Origin: Bradysia coprophila
Taxonomy: Eukaryota > Arthropoda > Insecta > Diptera > Sciaridae
Assembly (NCBI RefSeq): GCF_014529535.1
Contig: NW_023503941.1
Coordinates: 1,708,645-1,772,644, forward strand
Direction of reading: 5' to 3'
Length of the DNA stretch: 64,000 nucleotides
Part shown: positions 35,190 through 47,900 of the stretch, piece after piece
How the letters are laid out: every line of letters starts with the position of its first letter
Numbering within the stretch: the stretch's first letter is position 1
The notes under the pieces: generated by a model
What the model was told of the DNA's origin: nothing
Databases searched by the model: none
Seen by the model: the letters and a program-made list of their open reading frames with translations, nothing else
Position numbers and translations under genes: made by a program

Positions 35190-35376
35190 CTTTTATAACA
35201 GATAGTGTGAGAAATCAACTTAAAGAAAATATTTTTCTCGAAAATTCAGAATTTAGTTTTTGTTAAGTTCCATTTTACAGATTTTACATGTAAACGTCGC
35301 AGCCGTTGACGCAATTGTGTGTCACCGCCTTCGTGATCAACTCAGAGTTGTCCTAACCTGTTCTTTCAGAACCTTG
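35142..35376. mobile_element. MITE-like, termini AGTTCTGAAAGAACAGGTTA, copy 2
   Basis: Begins AGTTCTGAAAGAACAGGTTA and ends with TAACCTGTTCTTTCAGAACC. GGCGGGTGACACC at the left pairs with GTGTCACCGCC at the right. It is related to 20668-21130 and has inserted into the retrotransposon fragment. Confidence 0.7.
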
Positions 35377-35526
35377 GCCAGTGCGGGATAGATAAGTGGA
35401 TTATACGAGTTATGCGGGTAACTAAGTGGATGCGGGAAGGTGGATGAATTTGAGAGAGAATGAATAAAGGAAGAGAGAAGTTAACAAAACTCAATTTTCT
35501 CATGGCTTGCTGAGGGTAGACAATAA

Positions 35527-35633
35527 TGCTTGATTTCCTCTTACGCCGTATACGCTTCGTTTAGCTAAGCCACGCCACTTTTTTATTGTTTCAAGAGTAA
35601 ACGGAGCGTAAACGGCCTAAGATGAAATCAAGC
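35527..35633. mobile_element. MITE-like inverted repeat, about 107 bp
   Basis: TGCTTGATTTCCTCTTACGC at the left pairs with a GCCTAAGATGAAATCAAGCA end at the right, and TACGCTTCGTTTA with TAAACGGAGCGTA inside. Confidence 0.65.
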
Positions 35634-35639
35634 ACTCAT

Positions 35640-38600
35640 GAAAAATATTTTATTCAAAATTGTCCGGCTATCTCACTTAAATCGAACGATTTAAAATAAC
35701 TTCAAACAAAACATACCATCGAACATGTATCCACCGATCTATCGGTAATATCTATTAGGTATCGGTAGGTATGAAACCGTAGATAGATACACACAAAAAA
35801 AAGTTTGCGTATCATCACCACCGGCGCCAACACATAAAACAATATTTTTTTCTCGACTGTCTTCAGTTATTGTTTTAGAAATTTCTTAAAGGCGACAATA
35901 TTATCCAAAGGGTCTCTGTCGAAGAATTGTTTTTGTGTTTTTGTTGTTGTTGTTCCTGCTGCTTTCAGTCGGAAATCAACCATTTTTTTTTATTATGAAT
36001 CTCAGCCAAAAATGTGTTACGTTACATTTGTAAATAATGTTTTCGAAAAGCAATAAAATCACTTTGAAAAGGATCGCAGAGGCAAAATATTATATGGAGG
36101 ACTCTCTCGGCTCCTTTTCACAAACGTTTATTCATCATAACAATGGCACTATAACAATGGTCATAAATATCAAGTGGTTGTAGAACACAATACTTTAGTG
36201 AGACAAGATCGAGGGACAGGGAATAGGTCGGTGTGTAGAGCAAGGTGTATACAATATTATTGTATTTAAGCGAATGAACAACAATCATAAATCGTCTAGA
36301 GAGGTGTTAATTTTTGGCGACGACATAATTCCTTGTAAGTCAAGTGGATGTTCGTCGGGATTTTCATTAGATCGCATTTTTGGGTCACCGGTACGTTATC
36401 TCGACTGTTTATACATGAAAAACTCGGTTTTGTGTCCATGATATTGGCACTCATTCCCGAGCTTTGTGCGGTTGTAATTCTAATTAGAAGCTATACGTGT
36501 CCCGTGAAGTGCCAACCATAATCGATTTGCAATTAATTTGACTCTTTTATATAGCATACACATTACTGGCCTAAAATCTCGACGGTCTCGAAGATGTGTT
36601 TAAGGTAAGCCGATGCATCACCCGAATCGGATTATATTTTCTTTATCCGGATAGTCGTAGTAAACGTTTCCCTATACGACTTACAGTTAAGTAATTGTAA
36701 AGAGCTCGGGGACGAGATTCTCAGCTTCCGCGGAATTCAGCCATGAACCACCATTGAATTGAACAGCAGATTGGTGGGGGCATTACATCACAACACTTCA
36801 GTTTTGGTGAAATGTAAGAAAACAAACAATGAGAAATCTTTTCCGAGGTGGCGCAGCTGCTCAACACGCTCCGAACTGGTAATGGGATGAGCCCTGTCAC
36901 TCGTAGAATCAGAGTTTATGGGACTGAATAGAGATAGAATAATTTTTGACACGTACGATACTTCGTATGTCCAGCTTTGTGGTGGCTAACCACACACACT
37001 GGCCACGAACAATGAAAGTCAAGAACAGGTATGGTCGATCGGTGAATTCGTCTTAAACGCACTCACATTTTATGTCAAAATAATATGAAAATGAGTGTGT
37101 TTAAGTACGAAAATCAAATTTGTATGTCCTCCGGGCGGACAATAGACCATATTTGTTTTACACTTTCATTGGCCACGAGTGATTGAGTTTAGGAACAAAT
37201 TGAAATTTATTTCAATTATGATTCGCTAGACTTATTTTTGTGCAAATCGGTATTGTGTTCGATAGAGTACTGTATCGAGTACCACTGTCGCCATGGCCTG
37301 ATGAGAAATGGTATTTTTGAACTGCATATTAATGCAAAACGTCGAACGACGTATTTAAATTTTCTCTCAGATCGAAACAGTAGTCGAAAGGTCTTTCTTA
37401 GAAGAATTGACTTCCTCTGCAAAGTTCAGTCGCAAATCATCGACAGTTATCAGATGAACGGGGCACAGCGTGAACGGGATAACCAGAGAGAAGCGTTTCG
37501 GAATAACCGTTAGATAGAAAACAAAAATTTTAGACGAAACATTTGCCTTACCATTGCGGCCTGTCGTTTATGCTGATTTGACCTGAAACCCTAAAATTGA
37601 AACACTTTTTCAACTGTCCGACATTTTTGCATCTATTGCGTTTACTATGTAACATTCCGAACACGCTACAATCAGTAAAACGCAACAGAATTTGGAAATT
37701 CTTTTTTCCGTTTTGTAACGTAAAAAGAAGGGTAAGACCTGGCCCAGAGATTAGGTCGAGTAAGTGCTGTTGTTATGGTTTTTTGCACGTATATCTGAAA
37801 GTTTACAACCGAAAACAGTTTTAAAACGGCAGAGTAAAATAAACCCTGGTTAACTTTACTCTGTCGTAGTTTTAAGCTACTTGTACCGAAAATGAGGGAA
37901 ATTTTAAATTTTCCTCGGATTTTCGTCCCATTGTATGATGGAAAGTTGTACACGTGTACTTTCGCTAAATTGTGCCTAAAATCGACCGTCCATGACACAT
38001 TATCCAATCCTTATACGTTCACTGTTTACCTTGATCTGTCGATAGTTTACATCATCTGATTCGCCCATGTTCACATATTGGACGATCTTTGAGATATTCT
38101 CATCAGGATTACAGAATTAATTAATTATTGATTGGCTAATGAATTAATAAAGCAAGACGATTTTACGAGATTTCATTTAGCAAAACCATTCAGCGTGCAA
38201 ATATACGTTTTTATCATCGCAATATTATCGTTTGCTGAGTTTTAAAATCCGAACCGCATGCATATTCATCATGTTAGCATCCAGTAACGGATGTGTGTTA
38301 TTTTAGTATTGTAGAAGACGTTTGGTATAAAATCAATGCGCAATCTTCATTTCAAATCTAATCACGTCCGCGGTAACTATGTCTTTTTAGCGACATTCGA
38401 TTAATAAATTTGGATTTTTAATTGGTGCGAACTCTAAAGTTCTTGCATTTTTAAATAAGCGTAGACTGGCAAAGAATGGGACGTTAATCGAGGTACAAAA
38501 AGAACGTTCTGTTATAGTTATCTCGTGTCTGATGAATATCTAAATATATTCGGCTTGTTTACAGTTTAGACAAAAATCAAATAAAACGAAAACCAAAAAA

Positions 38601-39040
38601 ATTGACGATTTTTGTACAAACAATCTTGATATAAATGGAAAAAAATTTGTTTTCCAAAAATCTTTAATTATTCTGGTTGATAAAGTATGGATATAGGGCG
38701 TAGAAAAAAATGTAGCAAATAAATTGATGGAATTTAAAATTCATTCATTTCATTGGAAGAATTCCTTCTTATCGATATTCATATTGTAACATCACCACGC
38801 TATTCTTAGAAGAGTCGGATGATGCAGCGTTCCATGTACCTGCCCAAACATCGGTATACACTAGCCCAGTTCACGTCAAAAAAATGTGTGCAAAACTTTC
38901 AGCAGAATGTCGTTTCCGTTTCTTTTTCCAATAATAAACAATTTCCTAGAACATCAAAATCAATAAAAAAAATGTTTAGTATACACACACCCTTAAAGTT
39001 TCATCGACATTATGAACTTACTCATATTATGACATAAATA
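35640..39040. other. Intergenic, no gene called
   Basis: Short frames only. 36841-36930 begins with a tRNA A-box-like GAGGTGGCGCAGCTGCTCAA and may be a tRNA-derived SINE remnant, but no convincing B box follows. A hairpin (CGGCAGAGTAAAATAAACC / AACTTTACTCTGTCG) lies at 37828-37866. Confidence 0.35.
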
Positions 39041-39050
39041 AACGGTGTTA

Positions 39051-39156
39051 AGGAATCTCGCGCCGCGTCATTCACAATAATTCACAAAGTGACATCTTCC
39101 TTATACAAAATGTGTCAAAATGTGAATTATTGTGAATGACGCGGCGCGAGATTCCT
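39051..39156. mobile_element. 106-bp palindromic MITE, copy 2
   Basis: AGGAATCTCGCGCCGCGTCA at the left and its complement at the right, with the same interior (CTTCCTTATACAAAATG) as the copy in terpene synthase intron 1. Confidence 0.75.
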
Positions 39157-39335
39157 AGCAACCCTCACTTTCGATGGCATTCTAAAGAGTTTGGAATGAA
39201 CTGCATTTCTGAGGTCAAATGACAGAAAGATTTTTCCTCATTCATAGGTTCCACCACTTAATTGCTCTAAGACTTAGCTATTTTTGTCGTGCTTTTTTGG
39301 TAAGGGTTTGGCTCACGCTTTTTAGTCTAGGGACC

Positions 39336-40150
39336 ACTGAAAGCCCTGTGTCCAAAGTGAGGTCCGAAGCATGAAGTGTTATTCGGTAGAGTTTAGTGCC
39401 CTGATGAAGTCGGGTTCTCGTGATATTCAATGAAAAGCGTGAACTCAGCGGCACCCTAACTTTTCTTCATCATGGCACTAAACCACGGCAGAGTAAAAGT
39501 AAACCTGGCAGGAGCGGTTCATTATTAAATCGTCAAATGAGGGACCTAATACACTGTATGAAAATGAACTCAAATGAACACTGACATAAGTTGAAAAATT
39601 TAATTCGCAAAAGATATAGTGCTACTAGATCATTCAGGAGGCCGATTTTATACCAGAACCAACAAATTTTAATTCCATGTATGAGACATAGTTTCATCAC
39701 TTTCACGTACATACCCCAAAGAAGTCACTTGTGAAGAAAAATCACGTTTCAACTAAATTTGGTTCAGGAAGCCAGTGGGCCACGGCAGAGTAAAGTAACC
39801 CAGGCAAGAGCAGTCGATTTTGACGAGGGACCTAAATTCATAATTCGCTCGGAACGTGAAAAACTTGCACTTTAAGAGTGGTTGTTTCGGAACACAAAAA
39901 AAGATGTAGGTTTTGTGTCCGCAAATCATTTTCAACCAACAGACAGATTCCATATATAATGAGACTTAATTTCATCATTTTCATGTACCCCGTAAAAATC
40001 TAGATGAAAAAACATAGAAAATTCCACTATTTCCAAATAATGCGGTCACTGAAAACCCTGCGTCCAAAGTGAGGTCCGGAGCATGTAAAAGTGTTTTTCG
40101 GTAGAGTTTAGTCACGGCAAAGTAAAAGTAACCCAGGCAGGAGCGCTTGT
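39336..40150. repeat. Interspersed direct repeats
   Basis: ACGGCAGAGTAAAAGTAACC (followed by a CAGGCAGGAGC-type word) occurs at about 39484, 39782 and 40115. A second word (GTCCAAAGTGAGGTCCGGAG) occurs at about 39352 and 40061, each followed by TTCGGTAGAGTTTAGT. The arrangement looks like a decayed tandem array with a unit of 300-700 bp. Confidence 0.5.
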
Positions 40151-40380
40151 TTGACTAGGGACCTGGCCTTTGATTTTGGTACAAAACGCTTACTAATAAA
40201 AATGCATGAAACGAATACGTAAACGATTATAACGGGACTTAGGTCCCTCCTTTTAATGTATTTTCGTCGTCTGCTCCTGTCTGATCGTGAGTGGGCAGTA
40301 GTATCCATATATAGTAGCTGATAAACATAAATGAATGAATGTGATATGATTCGATTGATTATTATTGTAATGGTGAATTT

Positions 40381-41096
40381 GAATCAGTCAGAGGCAGTGA
40401 AATTTCAGCATGAATTTGCTTCAGCTGTTTTTCAGCTGATCCACACAAACTACTACTACCACGCGCGTGTGTGTAGCAGCTTCAACCTTACAGATGATGG
40501 TTTGGCGGAAAAAATTTCAAAACAAGCAAAAAAATGATGTATCACACTTACATGTAAACGTCACAAATTTATTGGAATTACATAAATTTAACATTCCTTC
40601 ATTTACTTAAACGAAGAAATCGGCAAATAACGATATCACAACACGAATTACTGTCACCTGACTTTTTTATGTTTTTATTTTTTCATATTTTTTGAATTTT
40701 TCGCTCCAAATATTCATCTGTAAGGCAAGGTGAGTAGAGGAGAATTGTGTTGAATTTCTGTTTGCACATTCCCTATACACTTCACGTAGTTTTGATTGTA
40801 CAGTTTGTTCATTTCATTTTTACACAGTTTTAGATATGTCAGAGTTTTAAATGTACCCAGTCAATTAAGTTCTTCCAAAATTATGAATTTTTGGCGCAAA
40901 ATTTAAAATTTCTATCGCGAATTCAAATATTGCGCAATTTGGGAAAAACTTAATTGACTGGGTACATTAAAAACTCTGACATATCGACAATCTTTAGAAA
41001 CTGTGTAAAAATGTAAAGAACAAACTGTATGCGTGGATAAGCTGACAAACAGCTGAAGCAAATTCATGCTGAAATTTCACTGCCTCTGACTGTAAT
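40381..41096. mobile_element. Inverted-repeat element, about 716 bp, with nested palindrome
   Basis: The outer ends pair CAGTCAGAGGCAGTGAAATT and GAATTTGCTTCAGCTG (left) with CAGCTGAAGCAAATTC and TTTCACTGCCTCTGACTG (right). A nested palindrome at about 40798-41030 pairs GTACCCAGTCAATTAAGTT with its complement. Fragments of the same ends occur near 5570, 17090 and 46860. Confidence 0.7.
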
Positions 41097-41890
41097 GCTA
41101 GGAATAAAACCATTTAATTTAAGATGCATCAAAGCCTGAAAAACGGTCTGAAAATTGCTTTTTCGTGTCACACAACTATTTTGTAGGTCCCGTTCCAGGA
41201 TGAAATTATTTTTGTGACTGTTTACGGAGCAACCCATCCAAAATAAAGTCGAATCCTTACGTTTCCAGGACTTCTTTGAACACTAGACATTTCTTACGCT
41301 TTTGGCCATTTTTTCGGCTAACATTTCGACTTTAAAAAAATTTGAAATCACCAGAGGCCAGCTCCTAAAAATAAGTGACGTCTTCATGGTCCGCTGCCTT
41401 ACCAAACCTAGAACTATAGATCTGCAGGGAATTCTGACCATTTTATGGTTCCTTTCTGAATTATCTCGATGGTTAAGGTAACAGTATAAGGAAAAACCAG
41501 GAGGGAACCAGAAAAATTCGACTTTAAAGGTTTTCATATGAATGGCGTTTCTGCCCGGAAAAACGATTTTCCATTTTCCGGAAAAAATGTTTCTTATGGC
41601 AAACTTATGAGACAAATTTTTTTTAGACGTAATTCGCACGGAGCCATTTTTTTCGACATATCGACCTGGACTAAAAAGCAATTGGAATTTTTCAAAAATA
41701 GTTTTTGAAACGCTAACTTTGGAGAATTGTGCTACTTATTTCGCTACATTAATTTTGTGTAAACATCTTTCTTGGTACATCTCCGGTCGTTAAATTCCAA
41801 AAACTAAGCCGTGCTGCTAGTTCTTGTAATTACCAGTGTCAGTGGCAGACAAATTAATGAATCAAAGAAAAAACTTAAAAATTTTCCGCC
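41097..41890. other. Region downstream of the dipeptidase gene
   Basis: No gene is recognised. A 132-codon minus-strand frame at 41283-41681 has no domain I know. Confidence 0.4.
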
Positions 41891-41896
41891 TTTATT
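41891..41896 (-). promoter_or_regulatory. Poly(A) signal of the dipeptidase gene
   Basis: AATAAA on the minus strand, about 55 nt beyond the stop codon at 41951. Confidence 0.55.
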
Positions 41897-41950
41897 GTTA
41901 CTGCGTTTTCGATGGATATGAATACATTTTAGCGTCCATGTGGGTGGACT

Positions 41951-44900
41951 TTATTCCAATTGTGCCACTTCATACAAATACGATCCAAGAAGTTTTGTCT
42001 GGAAAACACAATAAAGAAAGTCAATCCGACCCTGTGCCTTGGAAAGTATCTTCCACAACTCACCCCTTCAATGTAGTTGCGAACGTCCAATTTCTCATTT
42101 TGAGAATGAGCACCGTCATCAGCTGCCCCAACTGGCAACAGGACCACATTTTTCCCGGTTGCCTGCTGGAACGTCAACGTCACCGGAATAGAACCTCCCT
42201 CGCATGTCATGTCTGGTTCAACACGATAAACATGTTGAGTGGCTCGCTTGGCCGCAACATAATGTGGATGATTCGGATCTTCAGCCCACGGCTTACCGCC
42301 ATGCGACATAAAAACGCGCATTTTATTCGGCGAATCGCGTTCCGCCCATTTCGCATTGATGTAGTCGCAGACGTACTTCTCAATTGCGTCCGGCTGTTGG
42401 TTCGGCACAATGCGAATGGAGAATTTGCCGGTGACCTTCCGTGGTATGACTGTTTTCTGGCCTGGTTCGTAGAATGCGCCTTCGATGCCATGAATGGATA
42501 GACATGGATAACGCCACCTGTGCATGAGCAATTGCGTTTTGTCTTCATTGTGTAGAAGCGTCGTTGCGCCCACATCCTTTTTGAATTCGTCGACGTCAAA
42601 GCTAATCTTTTCATACGTTTCGTTTTCGTCCGGTCGCAGTGGTGCCACCTCTCTGTATAAGTTGTCGATTGGAATGTGTCCATCTTTTCTCACCAATGTT
42701 CCCAGCAGATAAACCAAATCAGTCATGGCTTCGTGTCTAATGTGTGTGTTGAAAGAAAAATGTTATCATCGTGTCGCCCAACGCATTGGAAAATGCATTT
42801 GAAACTTACACAGTACCGCCAAACACTCCGCTGTGCAGATCCTTCGACGCACACTCCACCTCCAAAAAGAAATAGCAGATTCCTCTGAGGCCGTACGTGA
42901 TACACGGTTTCTCCTTTCCCAGCCAATAATTATCCGAAATGCAAACATAATCCACGTCGCTGAGAAAATCGTCCTTCCGGGCGAACAACAATTCGTCCAG
43001 TCCTTCACTTCCACTTTCCTCCATTCCTTCGAACACGAATTTAATGTTGACCGGAATTGGGATGCCCAACGCTTGAAATCCTTCGATTGCATGGATCCAG
43101 CACAAAACTGGTCCCTTGTCATCCGTGGATCCACGGCCGTACAATTTGCCGTCCTTTTCGGTTAACACAAATGGATCCGTATCCCAGCCATCTTCAATCA
43201 GTGCTGGCTGCACGTCTAAATGTCCATAAACACAGACAGTCTTCTTTGTTGGATCCTAAAAACAACACAAAATTTTAATGAGTTGAGTCAAGTTCAGCTG
43301 TTAACAAATGGAAGCTAAGGCAAGAGATAAGCAAGGTACGAGAGGTTTTTGAATAAATATTGCCAGAAACATCGTTCCTAAAGGCAGTGTAGCAATAAGG
43401 GATGTGTCAAATCGAGAATTTCCATTTGCTAATTGTCGTAGTTAGGAACCAGCCTACACTCACACCAATAATTCCAAAAATTTAGACGGCAACCCACAGA
43501 AACATGTAAAATCCTTCAAAATTTTGAAGTTCTTGGGCTAAGAAGAGTTAGAAGCGACAGAGGTGCAACGAATTGTGCGTGCATCATACTTCCCAACTCG
43601 ACCTCAGAAACACAGCTCATGTAAAAGATCCGGGAACTACCATCAAAAAACGGAGGTTCTGACTCTGTCGTCGGTTCAGGATGAAGTTGAAGATCTGTGA
43701 AAAACGTTTGGTCAATTTCCCTCGTTGACCATTTCTAACTCTTAATTTTTAGGGTTTGTGGTAGTGAATGTAAAATACATTTCCCACAAGACTTTCCTAG
43801 AGGGGGCGTCATTTGTTGCATTAATTTGAACGAGGTGCTAAAAGCTTGACCTGTAAAGAGGGATTCTTCTGAAAAACAGAAGACCGAAATCAGACGCATT
43901 TTCTATTGGAATGTTTGATATGTGCCCAGTAAGGTATTCAATCCCAGAAGCCAAAACCACTTTCAAAAAAATTCTTCGAAGCTTGTGTGGCTAGTGTGAG
44001 GTCATCAAAAACCGAAAACTTGCACTTTTCTTACAAAAATTTCTCCAGTTACACGAGCTGTACAAGGTCGTGTGGGGTGTCATTAGAAAGGTAATTGCAT
44101 GTACTTCCGGGGAAAATAGGGTCTTATTGGGTTTAAAAGTCATCCACACTAAGATATGTACAGTTGAAGTTTTCAACCGAAAAACGACGGAAAACTTACA
44201 CTTTTCTTACAGAAATTTCTCGAGGTACACGAAACGTGCATGGTCGTGTGAGGTGTCATTAGAAAGGTAATTGCACGTACTTTCAGGGAAAAAAGGGTCT
44301 TATTGTGGTTTGGAAGCATCTACGACGAATATGAGAAGTTGAAATGTTTAAGTGCTTATATTGGATCGTTTACTGTTCCGATTAGACAACAGTCGTACCA
44401 CACATTTTACATTTTCTGAACTAACAATCATCCCAACAAAAATCTCTTCGAGAAAAGTGTGACGCAGTCTTTGAAGTACAATTTCTAAAATGAATGATAT
44501 CGCTAGAGTTGACGCTTTCAGCTTCGTTACGCAAAAATTAAATTTTACACCCAATTTTAGTTCAAACAAGCTGGCTTAGTTTTATCTCATCATCTGCCAA
44601 ATAATTTTTACCAAAAAAAGATTTGACTGGAAACAACCAAAATTTCACAAAAAAAATCTGCGTCGCAAAGTGGCAAATGTTCAGGAACAGACCAGCAAGA
44701 AAATTTATCTGCCACATGCGACGCAGATTTTTTTGCTAAAATTTTGGTTGTTTTTTTTGGTAAAAATTATTTGGCAGATGATGAGAAAACCTAAGCCAGC
44801 TTGTTTGAACTAAAATTGGGTGTAAAATTTAATTTTTGCGTAACGAAGCTGAAAGCGTCAACTCTAGCGATATCATTCATTTTAGAAATTGTATTTCAAA

Positions 44901-47900
44901 GACTGCGTCACACTTTTCTCGAAGAGATTTTTGTTGGGATATCAGTCGTTTTAGAAGTTTTAGAACACTGCTTTTTATAACAGTTTATAACGGAAATTCG
45001 GAAATTTGGCGAAATTTGAAAATTTGGCGAAAATCGAAAATTTGACGAAATTCGAAAATTTGACGAAATTCGAAAATTTAACGAAAATTGAAAATTTAAC
45101 GAAAATCGAAAATTTGACGAAAATCGAAAATTTGACGAAAATCGAAAATTTGACGAAAATCGAAAATTTGACGAAATTCGAAAATTTGACGAAATTCGAA
45201 AATTTGACGAAAATCGAAAATTTGACGAAATTCGAAAATTTGACGAAATTCGAAAATTTGACGAAAATCGAAAATTTGACGAAAATCGAAAATTTGACGA
45301 AAATCGAAAATTTGAAGAAATTTGACGAAGAAAGTAATTCTCTATCTGCCACCATTCAAGAAATATCTCCAAAACCCCAATTGACCCACCCATTTCCAAC
45401 TTTCGACATTTTTCGCAAATGCCCTTCTTTTCTACTCGTAAAACTCTGAGACTTTGCCGAATAAAGTAACTCTCTATCTGCCACCATTCAAGAAATACCT
45501 CTAAAAACATAATTGACCCACCCATTTCCAACTTTCGACATTTTTCACATATGCTCCTCTGTTCTACTCGTAAAACTCTGAGACTTTGCCGAAGAAAGTA
45601 ATTCTCTATCTCTCATAACCCAAAAAAATTTTAGTCCTTTCATCCTACGCTCGAGTAGCTCAAAATTTGGTCACTCTATTCACTCTAGCTCAAACGAATT
45701 TGCCCCGAATTTTTTAATTATTTGTTTGTTCGAATCGTGTTACGAATACCTTTCATTTGATGGGTCGCACGCCTCTGTAGGTTTCAATGCAGCTAAGCTA
45801 CAGCCGAAAACGCGTTCCCGACCCTCGAAAACCACACTCAGAAACCACTTCGAGGCCAATTAAACAAAATTCTGAATTTTCCTGGGGTAATGGCGTATCA
45901 CAATTTAATTTTTATGCCCACCCTGAGGTTCCTGCAAAATTTCATGGAAATTGGCTGACTAGTTTCCGAGATCGACCGTCGATAGATAGACAGATAGATA
46001 GACAGACAGATAGAAACATACAGAGTAAGTTGAAAGATTTTGATTGTTTGGAAAACGTTAATTTGGTGCATTTTCTATCAAAGTGACCAACTTCAAAACG
46101 ATGTATCTCCGGCAATTTTAAACCTACATAGTCGAGTGATAGCTCGTTTTGCTCGTATTTGAAGCGCGAATAAGATAGAATAGGATTTGTGGTGATACAG
46201 GCCAAAGGAAAGAAACTTAAATTCTCGCCTATATATTGTTGCCGCGTCTCAAAAAATTTTCTTCTTTCTTTTTTTGGAAGTTAGACTGCGTCAAGTCCTC
46301 CGCTAACGCTCCGGACATGATGATCGTCGTTGGTATTTTTCCTTTAGCCCATATATTCGCTCAACGGAAAATTTCTGATATGAACCCGTATACCGACAAA
46401 CCACATGTTTACTTGTTTGTTCACCACACAACCGATAATCCAATCAATTGTTGTCGAAACGAATCATTCAACAGATAAGACTGCGATTTTTATCAGCAAT
46501 TTGAAAACAATATGAGACCACAGCCCATCGATCATGTGTGAAATACTTACGTTTCCCAAAATGCCCAAAATTACTTTCGGCAGAGCGAGCTTTGTACCAT
46601 CGGGGAGTGTTTGAACGCCAACATCAGCCAATTCAACCGTTGTACCGATGGCCTTCAACTTGTCAACGGTCCAATTGACCATAGTCGTTATATCGGGACG
46701 TTTTTCTGGCCATGCTGATACAGACTTGATGGCAACGGCATCACTCAAGTTTTTTATGTACTCGGCCTTATGTCCGTCAACGTACCTAAAATGTCAATCG
46801 GTTTTTTTAGCACATTGATATAGCTGATCATAACTACTACAGTGGTGTTTAGGCATGAATTTGCTTCAGCTGGTCCATTTATTATAACAAGACTGCTCAT
46901 ACGTCTTTATACCGTCTTACCACTATCACGCACGTGCGTTTCACTATTTCACCCACATATAAACAGAATAAGTGAACCAGCTGAAAAACAATGCCTACAT
47001 TTCATTGACGTCCACTGTATACTGATTGAGAAGTTTACACGCTGGCTGGCTATTATGAGTTAACAACGACTGTTGATTGTAAAGAACATTGGCCCATAAT
47101 AGGAGTGTTCAGATTTTAAGAAGACGTAACGATACAGTAATTTCAATGATCCTTGAATCATCTTTCAAATGTTTGTTTTGACGTCGTGCATTTCAGGAAT
47201 CAGGCGGTCCGACGCCTGCCAGTAAGGTTACAATGAAAGGAACATACTATTGCTCATATTCTGAATGAATTTAGAAAACCGTGCCAGTCACAGGACTTAG
47301 AGCTTCTGGATGACAAAACGCGTTGTCTATAGAAATGTTCCACAGACGAGCCCAGATCGCTGTCAGCATTGTATTTAACTGTTCCCCTTCGTTGCAATAA
47401 CAGTTCTTAGGACTATGGTTTGAGGGGAAACGCTTTAAAATCATTTTCGAAATACTGCAGTGACCTAACATTGATTGTACGAGATGACGCTACTACGATT
47501 ATCAATTCGAAAAAGTGACTTATCAGCCGCACTTGAGATAATTCATTCGATAACAGTGTTTTATTGCAAGACTCCTCGACAACCGTATTAAAGAGAAGTA
47601 TTAAAGTTTCGTGAAAGTTTCTAAATTAAAATTTGTGATTGATGGTCAAGTTATTAGTTATAGGTGGCAGTAGACATTTCGGTTTAACGGCGTTTTTATT
47701 ATCTCTTTTGAACGATATTAAGGCCCAACGAACGATATTATCGTCCAAAGAACGATACTATCGTCCAAAGAACGATAATATCGTCCAAAGAACGATAATA
47801 TCGTCCAAAGAACGATATTATCGTCCAAAGAACGATATTATCGTCCAAAGAACGATATTATCGTCCAAAGAACGATATTATCGTCCAAAAAACGATAATG

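Noticed and set aside
37238..37513. 91-codon plus-strand frame
   Set aside because: No domain, no splice context, and a minus-strand frame overlaps it. It looks like a chance frame.
41836..42501. 221-codon plus-strand frame
   Set aside because: It is the antisense shadow of the large dipeptidase exon, which has conserved catalytic motifs and consistent splicing on the other strand.
44908..45531. 207-codon minus-strand frame with repeated SNFRF/SNFRI
   Set aside because: It runs through the 18-bp satellite, which keeps several frames open on both strands. No domain is present.
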